Shown: positions 29,740 through 39,039 of the stretch, piece after piece
Layout of the letters: each line of letters opens with the position of its first letter
How positions within the stretch are numbered: the stretch's first letter is position 1
Assembly: GCA_015060015.1 (NCBI GenBank)
Contig: SUZG01000008.1
Coordinates: 1 to 64,000, forward strand
Length of the DNA: 64,000 bases
Reading direction: 5' to 3'
Origin: Rikenellaceae bacterium
GTDB taxonomy: Bacteria; Bacteroidota; Bacteroidia; Bacteroidales; Rikenellaceae
The notes under the pieces: generated by a model
Seen by the model: only the letters and a program-made list of their open reading frames with translations
What the model was told of the DNA's origin: nothing
Databases searched by the model: none
Program-made: the position numbers and the translations under genes

Positions 29740-30996
29740 TCAGCTTTTCAATTTCTGAAAGCTATTCGATGCTTCCTGCAAATCCTCGCCCGAAGGCAAC
29801 TGGAATATGTTGATTCCAAACTCCGGTGCTATGGCGTAGAGATATTCAAAGACTTGTGCCTGTATGCCCTCATAATTTACCCAGACGGTGTCATTCGAGA
29901 AGAAATATATCTGCAAGGGCTGTCCGTACTCGGTGGGAGCAAGCAGACGCACCATCGACACGAACTCCTTGTTGCACGCCGGATGCGACTGTATGTAACT
30001 TGTCATATAGTGACGCAGCAGCGTGAGGTTTGTTATGCGTAGCGACCTTGCCAGCACCTCATCGCCAGCCTTCGCAGCCGCCTCGATACGCTGTTCGGTG
30101 TCGGCTATGAACTGGGCTGTCAGAGGCTCCTTGCGCCAGCGTTGCAACTCCTCCGCAGAGAGGAACCTGATGGAACGGATATCGATATTCACCGCACGGG
30201 CAATACGCCTTCCGCCCGAAGCAAACACATTCGACCAATTGACAAACGACCCATTTACCAACGCCTGTGGCTGTATTGTTGATACGGTGTAGTCCCAATT
30301 TCGCACCTTGACGGTCGTGAGGGTAATCTCTATTACCGTACCGTCAATGCCCTTATCCTTCACCACGACCCAGTCGCCCACCTGCATCATCTTGTTGGCC
30401 GAGAGCTGCACGCCAGCCACCAGGCCGAGGATGAGGTCCTGAAATACCAGCATCAGCACCGCCGCCGAAGCACCCAGGCCGGTCAGCAGATAGGCAGGAG
30501 ATTTGTTTACCACGATGCTCACCATTACAATCACAGCCAGCAACACGACAAGTACTTGCAGCATCTGTATCGTTCCCCTTATTGGCTTATCCTTGCACGA
30601 GTCGGACTTCTCTAAAATATGTGCCAGAGCCGAGAAGAATGACATTGTAAAACGCAACAATATGGCCACTAAATAGAGCCAGCAAAGACGCTGCGTGATG
30701 ATGTAGAGGGTCTCGTCGCCCACAAATGCAAATGGCAACAGTAGCAGTAGCAGGATAGCCGGAATGATGGCTATCATATTTCGCAGCACATTGCGGTCGA
30801 GCAGAACATCGTCCCAGGTCGCCTTTGAGGCACGCACCAGACGGCATATAACCTTGTTGAATATGAGCTGCGAGAGTTTATTTACAATGGCGATGGCCAG
30901 CAGCACGACGCAGACAAATGTCGCCTGCTCGATCCAGCCTATACCGCTGATGTCTATGTTCAACCAATCTAAAAGAGTTGTTCTCCAATTCTCCAT
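29740..30996 (-). CDS. MscS-family mechanosensitive channel (YbdG type)
   Basis: A 418-residue inner-membrane protein that should release solutes on hypo-osmotic shock. Five hydrophobic helices occupy residues about 20-190. The pore-lining TM3 and the beta domain follow: LTGLGASAAVLMLVFQDLILGLVAGV, then NKMMQVGDWVVVKDKGIDGTVIEITLTTVKVRNWD. The large C-terminal domain with NLTLLRHYMTSYIQSHP matches the longer YbdG/MSL group rather than the short MscS. It is monocistronic, and no clear promoter box was found in the roughly 130 bases upstream. Confidence 0.9.
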   Translation of the reverse strand: MENWRTTLLDWLNIDISGIGWIEQATFVCVVLLAIAIVNKLSQLIFNKVICRLVRASKATWDDVLLDRNVLRNMIAIIPAILLLLLLPFAFVGDETLYIITQRLCWLYLVAILLRFTMSFFSALAHILEKSDSCKDKPIRGTIQMLQVLVVLLAVIVMVSIVVNKSPAYLLTGLGASAAVLMLVFQDLILGLVAGVQLSANKMMQVGDWVVVKDKGIDGTVIEITLTTVKVRNWDYTVSTIQPQALVNGSFVNWSNVFASGGRRIARAVNIDIRSIRFLSAEELQRWRKEPLTAQFIADTEQRIEAAAKAGDEVLARSLRITNLTLLRHYMTSYIQSHPACNKEFVSMVRLLAPTEYGQPLQIYFFSNDTVWVNYEGIQAQVFEYLYAIAPEFGINIFQLPSGEDLQEASNSFQKLKS

Positions 30997-31081
30997 TTGT
31001 AGCGAATTTTTCGGTATATATCGGGAAATCTCCCTGTTAGGGCTGCCATACGCCCCACATAGTCGATGTGTCCCTATAAAA

Positions 31082-31110
31082 CTCTACCCCGATAGAAGGT
31101 CGGGGTAGAG
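31082..31110 (-). terminator. terminator of deoC
   Basis: CTCTACCCCGA and its exact complement around a 7-base loop, followed on the minus strand by TTTTAT. It begins 20 bases after the deoC stop. Confidence 0.85.
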
Positions 31111-31130
31111 GGTTAAAAGTAATCCGTATG

Positions 31131-32006
31131 CTAATAATACTTAATCTGCTTGCCCTCGATTGATGAGAGGATGTTGTTTGCGGCCGATGACGCACCGATA
31201 CGGAAGAGGTCGGTTGTAATCCACTCCTCGCCCAGAATCTGCTCTACGATAGTGTAGTAGAGGGCTGCATCCTCGGCGGTGCGGACACCACCTGCCGCCT
31301 TGAAGCCAACCTTGCGGCCGGTCTTCTCGTAATAATCCTTAATGGCGTGGCACATCACAACAGCCGCTTCTGGGGTCGCTGCCACGTCAATCTTGCCCGT
31401 TGAGGTCTTGATGAAATCCGAGCCGGCCTCCATAGAGAGCAACGATGCCTTGCGGATAAGGTCAGGAGTCTTCAAAGCTCCCGTTTCGAGGATGGTCTTC
31501 AAGACTGCACCCTCTGACTCCGAACGCAACACCTCCACCTCGTTGGCTGCCTCGTCATAAGCACCCGAGAGAATCTTGCCTACATTTATCACGATGTCAA
31601 TCTCGTCAGCTCCGTTCTCGATAGCCATAGCCACCTCCAACATCTTAACCTCCAGGAATGTCTGCGATGATGGGAAGCCTCCGGCAACGCTTGTGATACG
31701 CATAGGAGTACCATCCACCGCCAGACCTACGGTCTCAACGAATGGGGGATAGACGCAGATTGATGCCACATTGGGGATGTGCGGATAGTCCACATAAAAC
31801 TCTGCACAGCGGCGTGCAAAAGCCGTAACCGACTCCACAGAGTCGTTGCACGACAGGGTTGTAAGGTCTATCGACGAGTAGCAGAACTTATAAACATCGG
31901 TATTATAGTTCTTCGATGCCATCTGACGATAGGCATTAACCTCCTGTTCTACCTGCTCGGCAGTGGGTGCCGGAGCATAATCTTTCAAACGAATAGCGTA
32001 CTCCAT
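31131..32006 (-). CDS. deoC: deoxyribose-phosphate aldolase
   Basis: A 291-residue class I aldolase that splits 2-deoxyribose 5-phosphate into glyceraldehyde 3-phosphate and acetaldehyde in nucleoside catabolism. The Schiff-base lysine lies in DFIKTSTGK and the second catalytic Lys in VGFKAAGGVRT. ASICVYPPFV and the NGADEIDIVINVGKI segment are also typical. The start MEYAIRLKDY is chosen: an in-frame ATG 57 bases upstream would include the promoter region. It is monocistronic between its own promoter and terminator. Confidence 0.93.
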   Translation of the reverse strand: MEYAIRLKDYAPAPTAEQVEQEVNAYRQMASKNYNTDVYKFCYSSIDLTTLSCNDSVESVTAFARRCAEFYVDYPHIPNVASICVYPPFVETVGLAVDGTPMRITSVAGGFPSSQTFLEVKMLEVAMAIENGADEIDIVINVGKILSGAYDEAANEVEVLRSESEGAVLKTILETGALKTPDLIRKASLLSMEAGSDFIKTSTGKIDVAATPEAAVVMCHAIKDYYEKTGRKVGFKAAGGVRTAEDAALYYTIVEQILGEEWITTDLFRIGASSAANNILSSIEGKQIKYY

Positions 32007-32032
32007 AACTTTGCGTTTATTCTTTATTTTTG

Positions 32033-32063
32033 CAAATATAATAAATCCAAGTTTAGTTACCAA
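32033..32063 (-). promoter_or_regulatory. promoter of deoC
   Basis: Minus strand: TTG (32061-32063), 20 bases, TATATTTG (32033-32040), 27 bases before the chosen start. The 180 bases to the right, up to the next promoter, hold nothing I recognise. Confidence 0.7.
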
Positions 32064-32245
32064 ACAAATTTTATGCTCCTTGCGTAATATACTATATATA
32101 AGGTATGAAATAAGGCTGATTTGTCATTCCACCGAACAGAGTGAGGATTGGGGCCTCTAACCGTAAAATTTCTATATGTCGCGTTGCCATTGTTTGTTGA
32201 GTTATTGCCTTTTTTATCTTTTGTGGCACAATGTCCCGCAAAGTG

Positions 32246-32276
32246 TTGTTCGTTTCGGAAAAGTTTTTTAATTTTG
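32246..32276 (+). promoter_or_regulatory. promoter of structured-RNA leader, copy 2
   Basis: TTG at 32246-32248, 20 bases, TAATTTTG at 32269-32276. Its position relative to the RNA element matches that of the copy 1 promoter. Confidence 0.7.
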
Positions 32277-32282
32277 TAATGC

Positions 32283-32540
32283 TGAACGACTTTTGTCGCC
32301 AAGCAGACATATTTACGAAAGTGTTTTCGCAGTCCTACTATGAAAATGTGGAAGTTTTCTAAACTGAGGGATAACGAACAGCACTCATCTCTTGTATATG
32401 TATAGGAGTAATGGCACATCTTGTGCCTATGTCCTACACTATACAGGTGTGGGGCATTGTAGCGTTTATTTCAGTTTGGGTCTTTCCACAACCTTCATAG
32501 TAATAAACGAAAATCAACTCCACACTTTCTTTTTTATATT
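32283..32540 (+). ncRNA. candidate structured RNA or cis-regulatory leader, copy 2
   Basis: Homologous to 3042-3300. The same fold forms with changed bases. The outer stem is TACTATGAA (32336-32344) with TTCATAGTA (32494-32502). Inward lie TGTGGAA (32347-32353) with TTCCACA (32484-32490), AAACTGA (32361-32367) with TCAGTTT (32471-32477), TGTATA (32393-32398) with TATACA (32440-32445) and TAGGA with TCCTA. The apical hairpin is GGCACA/TGTGCC (32413-32427). CAACTCC (32515-32521) can pair with GGAGTTG (32553-32559), and CCACAC (32520-32525), followed by a T-run, with GTGTGG (32447-32452). The outer, middle and apical stems all differ from copy 1 yet keep pairing, which supports a functional RNA structure. 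Confidence 0.7.
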
Positions 32541-32584
32541 AACTGCCCATTCGGAGTTGGTGAGCACCCAAAAAACTTAATGTT

Positions 32585-33208
32585 ATGAAAAAGTTATTAC
32601 TTACAATTGCAGTATTTGCAATCGGAGTTGTGTGCCCTTGTTTTGCACAAAACAAACAGGAGCAAAAGGAGGCAAAAATGGAAAAGAAACAGCACCTTAT
32701 TGAGGTGCAGCATGGTCACCATTTTGGAGCAACACTCACATCTTCAAGTATGCCAGGAATTGACCAATGTAAGAAAAATGGCGTTCTGTTTTTCTATGGT
32801 AATCGTCTTACGGAGCATTGGATGGTAGGAGGGTATGCCGGTGCCGAATGTTTAACACCTACCACTGTCGAAAGTGATGTATATATCGGCGATGGTGACG
32901 ATACTTTAGAGAGACCTTTGATGAGTTTCCCAATTATGGGAACTGCTCGTTTCTATTTTGGTACAGCCAAACTTATGCCATATCTATTCACAGATATAGG
33001 TGTCTCTGTATCTAAATATACTGACTATATGTGGAACTTCGGACTTGGCTTAGATTTTAATATAAAAAAATCACACACAATATTTTTCTCGGCAGGAATA
33101 GGTAGTACTCCAGTTCCTGGCATTAAGCCAGCTAATGAATATGATAAGCCTGAATTAGAGAATCAGCAAAGATTTGCTTTTAATTTGAAGTTGGGCTATT
33201 ATTTCTAA
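32585..33208 (+). CDS. small outer-membrane beta-barrel protein
   Basis: A 207-residue exported protein. The signal peptide (about 1-21, ending CPCFAQ) is followed by a Lys/Glu/Gln-rich linker and amphipathic strands ending in FAFNLKLGYYF, a typical C-terminal barrel strand with terminal Phe. Its size fits an eight-strand barrel of the OmpX/OmpW or OMP_b-brl type. No ligand is indicated. It begins 82 bases after the closing stem of structured-RNA copy 2, almost the same distance as at copy 1, although the two downstream proteins are unrelated. The coding region is AT-richer than its neighbours. Confidence 0.75.
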   Translation: MKKLLLTIAVFAIGVVCPCFAQNKQEQKEAKMEKKQHLIEVQHGHHFGATLTSSSMPGIDQCKKNGVLFFYGNRLTEHWMVGGYAGAECLTPTTVESDVYIGDGDDTLERPLMSFPIMGTARFYFGTAKLMPYLFTDIGVSVSKYTDYMWNFGLGLDFNIKKSHTIFFSAGIGSTPVPGIKPANEYDKPELENQQRFAFNLKLGYYF

Positions 33209-33228
33209 ACTGACTTTACATACAGCAA

Positions 33229-33256
33229 AACGGGCTGCTCAACCGAGCAGCCCGTT
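33229..33256. terminator. terminator between convergent genes
   Basis: AACGGGCTGCTC and its exact complement around AACC, 20 bases after the barrel gene and before the end of the TPR lipoprotein gene on the other strand. Confidence 0.88.
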
Positions 33257-33281
33257 GTTATTATCCACTTCTCGCTATTGA

Positions 33282-35033
33282 TTAGAGAGAGAAACCGCTT
33301 GCGAACAAGTTTGCAAGGTTAACATCCTTGACAGCCTTCTTTGCCAAAGCAGCATCCTTTGCAATAGCACTCTTGATCTGAGCCTTTGCAGTCTCCAAAT
33401 CACCCTCCTTTGATGCGATAACAGCACGGAGGTAGTCAGCCTTTGCAGAAGCGTCAGCAGCGATAGCCTTCTTTGCAGCAGTGAGGTCGTTGTTCATAAC
33501 GTTTGCAACAGCAGCGTTGTAACCCTCAACAGCAGCGGCAGCAGCGTTGTAGTTACCCTGTGCAGCCTCAACCATTGCCTTTGCCTCGTTCTTGGCAGCA
33601 GCAGCGTACTGCTTTGCCTTCTCTACGTTGCCGTTTGCAAGGTTAGCCAATGCGAGGTTGTCGTTAAGCTTGTTGTCAGCCAAGCCCAAAGAAGCAGCCT
33701 TCTCGAATGCCTCCAAAGACTTCTTAGCCTCACCCATCTTTGCATAAGCAACACCCAAGTTGTTGTAAGCACGAGCATCGTTGTACTTCTCGGCAGCGTA
33801 CTCCAAAACGGCTACGTCGCACTTTGCACAATCCAGAACACTCTCTGCTACGTAGAGCAACTCCTCCTGAGTGAGCTCGTCGAGCTTACCAGCCTCAACC
33901 AAAGCCTTCATCTCGGCGTCAGTCTTACCCTTGATATCTGTGCTGTTTACAACCTGTGCACGACGAAGCTGAGGAAGAATCTCCTTCTTCAACTCTGTGA
34001 ATACAGCTGAAAGGTTCTTGATCTCTGACTCACGCTGTGCAGATGACTCGTAGTTGCTCAATACCTGAAGGATAAGAGCCTTATCCTCGATGTTAGAAGC
34101 AGCAACCAACTCCTTGAAGCCTTCCCAGTCCTCACCATAAGAAGCAGCGTCCAACTCCATACCTGTCTCCTTCAAGAGCTTGCTGGCAGCCTTGTGACCA
34201 GACTCTGAACGTGCGTTAGAGAGCTTGTCGTTGAACTTCTCGGGACCATCGGGAGAAGCGTAACCATTAACGAAGAGGTTCTGTGTAGCACGGTCGTTAG
34301 AGAGCTGTGCAACAACATTCTCAACGAATGCCTTCAAATCCTCAGTCTCGGTAGCCTTCTTTGATACGCGTGAAGAGTTGATAGCATAAACGATGTCAGC
34401 CTTTGTAACAACAGTTGTTACGTTCTTGTAGTTGTTGGCTGTGTTAGACATTACAGAAGCGTAATCCAACTCCTTCTGCAAAGTGTTGATACCGGTAGCA
34501 ACAGTCAAACCGAAAGCACGCTTGATAGCAGTAGCCTCATCGCCACCTGCTGCCAAAGCAGCCTTCTCAGCCTTTGTAGGAAGTGCACCAGTGTTTGCGT
34601 TTACCAAAGTAAACTCCTTGCACTTGCCCTTCGGGCACTTAACCTCTACCTGCAACTGCAACTCGCAGTTTGCCATACGATCGTCGTAAGGGAACTCTAC
34701 GTGAAGAGTGTACTCACCACCCATAGCCTTATCAACTACTGTGTAGTTCTCATCAACCTTTGAGCCCTGGAAATACTTTGTTGCACCTGCAACCTCACCG
34801 CCCTCGAATACGATAACGGGAGTAACCTTCAATACGGCCTTCTTGTTGTAGTACTCTACGGGGAACTTAACAGTGATGTCAGCCTCTACCTTGCCGTTGT
34901 TGAGTACAAGTACCTCAGGAGTGCAAGAGATGCTTACCTCGTCCTGATTCTTTGCCATCTTGCCAAAGCAGTTACATCCGGTCAAACCAAATGCGAAAAC
35001 TGCTACAGCAACCAATTTCAATACGTTTTTCAT
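33282..35033 (-). CDS. OmpA-like/TPR lipoprotein
   Basis: A 583-residue lipoprotein (lipobox GLTGC, Cys20). A beta-rich N-terminal part (about 30-150) precedes a domain with OmpA-like features (VNGYASPDGPEKFNDKLSNARSES, about 265-290) that may bind peptidoglycan. The C-terminal third is helical, with tetratricopeptide-type repeats: ARAYNNLGVAYAKMGEAKKSLEAF and following Ala/Lys-rich helices. Such proteins are abundant envelope components in Bacteroidales. The strongly biased codon use and Ala/Lys-rich composition suggest high expression. It lies 42 bases downstream of pnp on the same strand. The exact role is not known. Confidence 0.8.
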   Translation of the reverse strand: MKNVLKLVAVAVFAFGLTGCNCFGKMAKNQDEVSISCTPEVLVLNNGKVEADITVKFPVEYYNKKAVLKVTPVIVFEGGEVAGATKYFQGSKVDENYTVVDKAMGGEYTLHVEFPYDDRMANCELQLQVEVKCPKGKCKEFTLVNANTGALPTKAEKAALAAGGDEATAIKRAFGLTVATGINTLQKELDYASVMSNTANNYKNVTTVVTKADIVYAINSSRVSKKATETEDLKAFVENVVAQLSNDRATQNLFVNGYASPDGPEKFNDKLSNARSESGHKAASKLLKETGMELDAASYGEDWEGFKELVAASNIEDKALILQVLSNYESSAQRESEIKNLSAVFTELKKEILPQLRRAQVVNSTDIKGKTDAEMKALVEAGKLDELTQEELLYVAESVLDCAKCDVAVLEYAAEKYNDARAYNNLGVAYAKMGEAKKSLEAFEKAASLGLADNKLNDNLALANLANGNVEKAKQYAAAAKNEAKAMVEAAQGNYNAAAAAVEGYNAAVANVMNNDLTAAKKAIAADASAKADYLRAVIASKEGDLETAKAQIKSAIAKDAALAKKAVKDVNLANLFASGFSL

Positions 35034-35075
35034 AATTTTTTTTGGCGTTAAAATAGTTAATTATTAAAAGTTTGT

Positions 35076-37298
35076 TTAGTTCTTGCGATCCTTGTTCTCG
35101 CGGCGGTCGCCACGGGGCTTGCCACCCTCGCGGGGCTTACGCTCGCGTTCTACCCAACCCTCGGGCTTGGGCATAAGAGCCTTGTGTGAGAGCTTGTACT
35201 TCTGGGTCTTGGGATCTACACCGATGAGCTTAACCTCGATGGTGTCGCCCTCCTTCAAGCCGGTCTCCTCCATAGTCTCGAAACGCTTGTAGTCGATCTC
35301 CGAGATATGCAACAGAGCCTCCTTACCGGGAAGAATCTCAACGAAAGCACCAAAAGCAACGATGCTCTTGATAGTACCCTGATAAACCTCGCCTACCTCG
35401 GGAACAGCTACGATACCCTTGATGCGGGCCAAAGCACCATCCAAAGCCTCCTTATCTACACCAAAGATATCCACTACGCCGCACTCGTCATTCTCGGTGA
35501 TGGTGATAGTAGTACCTGTGGTCTTCTGAATCTCCTGAATAACCTTACCACCGGGGCCGATAACAGCACCAATGAAGTCCTTCGGAATCTGAATCTGCAC
35601 GATGCGGGGAACGAATGGACGGTAATCCTCGCGTGGCTCGGCGATAGTCTCGGTAATCTTGCCAAGGATATGCATACGACCCTTGCGTGCCTGCTCCAAA
35701 GCGGTAGCCAATACCTCGTATGACAGGCCATCCACCTTGATATCCATCTGTGTAGCGGTGATACCGTCTGCTGTACCTGTCACCTTGAAGTCCATATCGC
35801 CCAAGTGGTCCTCATCGCCGAGGATATCAGACAACACTGCCCAGCGACCTGTTGCAGAGTCAGAGATAAGACCCATAGCGATACCTGATACGGGCTTCTT
35901 GATCTTCACACCTGCATCCATCAAAGCCAATGTGCCGGCACAAACCGTAGCCATTGATGAAGAGCCGTTAGACTCCAAAATATCTGATACTACACGCAAA
36001 GCGTAAGGCATCTCCTCGCCTGTGGGAATCATAGGCTTCAATGCACGCCAAGCCAGGTGACCGTGACCAATCTCACGACGGCTCACGCCACGTGCAGGAC
36101 GAGCCTCGCCTGTCGAGAAGGGAGGGAAGTTGTAGTGCAGGGTGAACTTCTCCGAGCCCTGAACCAAAACCTCGTCAATCATCTTCTCATCGAGCTTCGT
36201 ACCCAATGTAACGGTTGTGAGTGACTGTGTCTCACCACGAGTAAAGATTGCCGAGCCGTGTGCTGCGGGCAGGTAACCTACCTCGCACCAGATAGGGCGA
36301 ATCTCGTCAGTACGACGGCCATCAAGACGCTTACCCTCGTCGAGGATCATATTACGCATAGCCTTCTTCTGTACGTCATCGTGGAAATATTTGTGAATAA
36401 GGGGAGCCTTCTCCTCCAGCTCCTCCTCTGTGAAGCGTGCTGCGAACTCTGCCTCCAACGCCTCGAAAGCCTCCGAACGTTCGTGCTTCGCTGTACCGCT
36501 TGTCGCGATAGCGTAAGCCTTGTCGTAGAGTTCGGTGATGATCTGCTGACGCAACTCCTCGTCGTTGTTCTCGTGGCAGTAGGTACGCTTAACGTCCTTA
36601 CCCAGCTCCTTCGAGAGCTCAATCTGAACAGCACAGTGCTTCTTAATCTCTTCGTGTGCGAACTTGATGGCACCGAGCATAACCTCCTCTGATACCTCGT
36701 TCATCTCACCCTCGACCATCAGGATATTGTCGATGGTACCACCAACCATGATGTCCAGATCCACGTCGGCCATCTGTGAGAAGTTGGGGTTGATTACATA
36801 CTCGCCGTTGATGCGTGCAACGCGAACCTCCGAGATAGGGCCACCGAACGGAATATCCGATACTGCCAGAGCAGCCGAAGCTGCCAAACCTGCCAATGCG
36901 TCGGGCTGGATATCCTTGTCAGCCGAGATGAGGTTTACTGTTACGAATACATCCGCGTGGTAATCCGAGGGGAACAAGGGACGCAACGCACGGTCGATAA
37001 GACGTGCTACCAAAATCTCTGCATCACTTGCCTTGCCTTCACGCTTCATAAAGCCGCCGGGGAAGCGTCCGCATGCTGCGAACTTCTCCTTATACTCCAC
37101 CTGCAAGGGCATAAAATCGGTGCCCTCCTTTGCCTCCTTTGCGGCTACTACCGTACCGAGCAACATCGTGTCGCCCATCTTTACAACGACAGCACCATCA
37201 GCCTGCTTTGCCAACTTGCCGGTCTCGATAGTGATGACGCGGCCGTCTGCCAATGTGATGTTTTTCTGTACGGCGTTGTACAATTTTGTCTCTTCCAT
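35076..37298 (-). CDS. pnp: polyribonucleotide nucleotidyltransferase (PNPase)
   Basis: A 740-residue phosphorolytic 3'-5' exoribonuclease of RNA decay. Two RNase PH domains (about 10-230 and 325-545) flank a helical linker, followed by KH ([21 protein letters not shown]) and S1 ([33 protein letters not shown]) RNA-binding domains, and a short basic tail, [19 protein letters not shown]. The second core carries the FTRGETQS and [17 protein letters not shown] catalytic motifs. The start [12 protein letters not shown] is chosen; the upstream in-frame extension is not PNPase-like. rpsO lies just upstream, the classical rpsO-pnp order, but with a terminator between them. Confidence 0.96.
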   Translation of the reverse strand: MEETKLYNAVQKNITLADGRVITIETGKLAKQADGAVVVKMGDTMLLGTVVAAKEAKEGTDFMPLQVEYKEKFAACGRFPGGFMKREGKASDAEILVARLIDRALRPLFPSDYHADVFVTVNLISADKDIQPDALAGLAASAALAVSDIPFGGPISEVRVARINGEYVINPNFSQMADVDLDIMVGGTIDNILMVEGEMNEVSEEVMLGAIKFAHEEIKKHCAVQIELSKELGKDVKRTYCHENNDEELRQQIITELYDKAYAIATSGTAKHERSEAFEALEAEFAARFTEEELEEKAPLIHKYFHDDVQKKAMRNMILDEGKRLDGRRTDEIRPIWCEVGYLPAAHGSAIFTRGETQSLTTVTLGTKLDEKMIDEVLVQGSEKFTLHYNFPPFSTGEARPARGVSRREIGHGHLAWRALKPMIPTGEEMPYALRVVSDILESNGSSSMATVCAGTLALMDAGVKIKKPVSGIAMGLISDSATGRWAVLSDILGDEDHLGDMDFKVTGTADGITATQMDIKVDGLSYEVLATALEQARKGRMHILGKITETIAEPREDYRPFVPRIVQIQIPKDFIGAVIGPGGKVIQEIQKTTGTTITITENDECGVVDIFGVDKEALDGALARIKGIVAVPEVGEVYQGTIKSIVAFGAFVEILPGKEALLHISEIDYKRFETMEETGLKEGDTIEVKLIGVDPKTQKYKLSHKALMPKPEGWVERERKPREGGKPRGDRRENKDRKN

Positions 37299-37368
37299 AA
37301 AAATTAAATCGTCAATAAAAACGTCCTGTAAAAATATTTTCGTCCTAAAAATTAGTTTCAAAAAAAAC

Positions 37369-37399
37369 AGGGATTGTCGGTTGTGAACTGACAACCCCT
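37369..37399 (-). terminator. terminator between rpsO and pnp
   Basis: On the minus strand AGGGGTTGTCAGTT pairs with AACCGACAATCCCT (two G-T pairs), followed by GTTTTTTTTG. It lies 16 bases after the rpsO stop. Partial read-through could still feed pnp, for which no separate promoter box is seen. Confidence 0.8.
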
Positions 37400-37414
37400 T
37401 TTTTCACCTCGGTA

Positions 37415-37687
37415 TTACTTACGGAGGTTAAGAGTCTTGATGATAGCGCGGTAACGCTCGATATCAACCTCCTTCAAGTACTCGAGCAAGTGACGACGCT
37501 TACCTACCAAACGCAAAAGTGCGCGCTGGGTACCGAAGTCGTGCTTGTTGCTCTTAAGGTGCTCAGTAAGGTGGCTGATACGGTACGAAAACAACGCGAT
37601 CTGGCTCTCTGGAGAACCAGTATCAGTGTTAGACTTGCCGTACTTACCAAAAAGCTCTTGCTTTTTCTCTGCTGTTAAATAAGCCAT
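37415..37687 (-). CDS. rpsO: 30S ribosomal protein S15
   Basis: A 90-residue primary 16S rRNA-binding protein. The sequence is a full match to the family: FGKYGKSNTDTGSPESQIALFSYRISHLTEHL, then KHDFGTQRALLRLVGKRRHLLEYLK and RYRAIIKTLNLRK. The ATG giving MAYLTAEKKQ is used; in-frame upstream codons to 37840 run through the leader and promoter and are not coding. A leader of about 100 bases precedes the start, a place where S15 represses its own translation in other bacteria; no specific binding structure was identified here. Confidence 0.96.
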   Translation of the reverse strand: MAYLTAEKKQELFGKYGKSNTDTGSPESQIALFSYRISHLTEHLKSNKHDFGTQRALLRLVGKRRHLLEYLKEVDIERYRAIIKTLNLRK

Positions 37688-37795
37688 AAAAAAATAAGAT
37701 TTTGTGAGTCTTGCCGCTGTCTTTCCAGAACGGCTTAACTCTGGTTTCACTCCACAATGCATTCCCCTTACCGTGAATAACACCGGAGCTTGCGA

Positions 37796-37826
37796 CAAAA
37801 GTAGTCTTAATTTCATTAAGAGACAA
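37796..37826 (-). promoter_or_regulatory. promoter of rpsO
   Basis: Minus strand: TTG (37824-37826), 20 bases, TACTTTTG (37796-37803), giving a leader of about 100 bases before rpsO. Confidence 0.7.
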
Positions 37827-37908
37827 ATTTTTAGCAACAAAAACGGCGTTTTATGTATCGCTTTTTTGTCGTTTTGAGCCTAAAAGAGTGTTTTTTTGCA
37901 AAAATGTG

Positions 37909-37916
37909 TATCTTTG
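37909..37916 (+). promoter_or_regulatory. -7 box (TATCTTTG) of apbE
   Basis: A perfect TAnnTTTG box, about 70 bases before the apbE start; no TTG at the usual spacing. Confidence 0.5.
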
Positions 37917-37984
37917 TAGCGGTGAAATAGTGCTTTTGGGTGAAGTACTATACGGATTTTTGAGGTTTGAGAAAGTGTTGTAAA

Positions 37985-39034
37985 ATGGTTGATTTTTCTA
38001 AAAAATATCTTCTGCAAGGAGCCTTGCTGATGATGCTCTTCTGTCTGTGCGTGAGTTGTAACTCTCGCCGGGAGGAGTACGTCAGGGTGGAGGGTGCTAT
38101 GCTCGGCACATTCTTTCAGGTGAGTGCCGCAACGGAGCTGCCCGCCGAGCAGATATACGACCGAATGATGCATATCGATAGCGTTGCGAAGGCTTCGATG
38201 TCAATCTTTGACGAAAACTCTCTGCTGAGCCGAATTAACCGTAGCGAAACGGACAGTATCGACGACCATATACTATATAATTTGACACTCGCTGAAAAGA
38301 TATACAAAATATCGGGCGGAGTCTATGATGTTACGGTAAAACCGCTGGTTGAGGCGTACGGTTTTGCGGGTAAAAATCCCTCTATAAAGGTGAATGTGGA
38401 CTCTCTGATGGCGTTTATCGGGTTTGATAAGATTCGTATCGAGCAGGGTCGTCTGATAAAGGCTGATAGTCGGGTGCAACTCGATTTTAACTCTATTGCC
38501 AAAGGATATGTAGTAGATTTGGCAGTGGCCGAGTTGCAGGAATTGGGTATCAAAAACTATATGGTTGATATCGGCGGTGAGGTGCGTTGCGGAGGTGTAA
38601 ATCCCAACGGCGGCAAGTGGCGTGTGGGTGTTGAGACCCCCTTTGACGGCAACAACACTCCTGGAGCATATATCCAGCAGGTGATATCGCTTACCGATTG
38701 TGCTATGGCCACTTCGGGCAACTATCGCCGCTACTATGTCGATTCCGAAGGCCGTAAGGTCGCCCACACGATTGACCCTCGTACGGGTCGTAGTGCGGTG
38801 TCGGAGCTGTTGTCGGCAACGGTTGTTGCAGCCACTTGTGCCGAGGCTGATGCTCTGGGAACGATGTTTCTGGCATTGGGTAAGGAGGCTGCCATTGAAC
38901 TGGCGAGGGAGCTTGCCGACGATGGCGTTATGGTCTATCTGATAGCATCGGGCGAGGGTGACGAGTTTGAAGTATATTATTCGGAGGCATTGGCCTCATC
39001 GTTGAAGCAACGAGAGGGATTTCGTGAGATTTAA
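37985..39034 (+). CDS. apbE: FAD:protein FMN transferase, lipoprotein
   Basis: A 349-residue exported lipoprotein (lipobox region LCVSC) that attaches FMN covalently to Ser/Thr of target proteins such as NqrB, NqrC and RnfG. Family motifs are MLGTFFQVSA, SIFDENSLLSRINR, DFNSIAKGYVVDLA, VDIGGEVRCGG, HTIDPRTGR and the metal-binding region near TCAEADALGTMFLALG. An ATG 18 bases upstream would add MRKCCK; the start MVDFSKK is preferred but not proven. Likely targets (Na+-pumping NQR or RNF) are not in the window. A lipid-kinase gene follows after 5 bases. Confidence 0.92.
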   Translation: MVDFSKKYLLQGALLMMLFCLCVSCNSRREEYVRVEGAMLGTFFQVSAATELPAEQIYDRMMHIDSVAKASMSIFDENSLLSRINRSETDSIDDHILYNLTLAEKIYKISGGVYDVTVKPLVEAYGFAGKNPSIKVNVDSLMAFIGFDKIRIEQGRLIKADSRVQLDFNSIAKGYVVDLAVAELQELGIKNYMVDIGGEVRCGGVNPNGGKWRVGVETPFDGNNTPGAYIQQVISLTDCAMATSGNYRRYYVDSEGRKVAHTIDPRTGRSAVSELLSATVVAATCAEADALGTMFLALGKEAAIELARELADDGVMVYLIASGEGDEFEVYYSEALASSLKQREGFREI

Positions 39035-39039
39035 CCACT

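Noticed and set aside
37688..37840. Upstream extension of rpsO giving a 141-residue protein
   Set aside because: The extension would cross the rpsO promoter, and its translation is not ribosomal-protein-like; the 90-residue form matches the family exactly.
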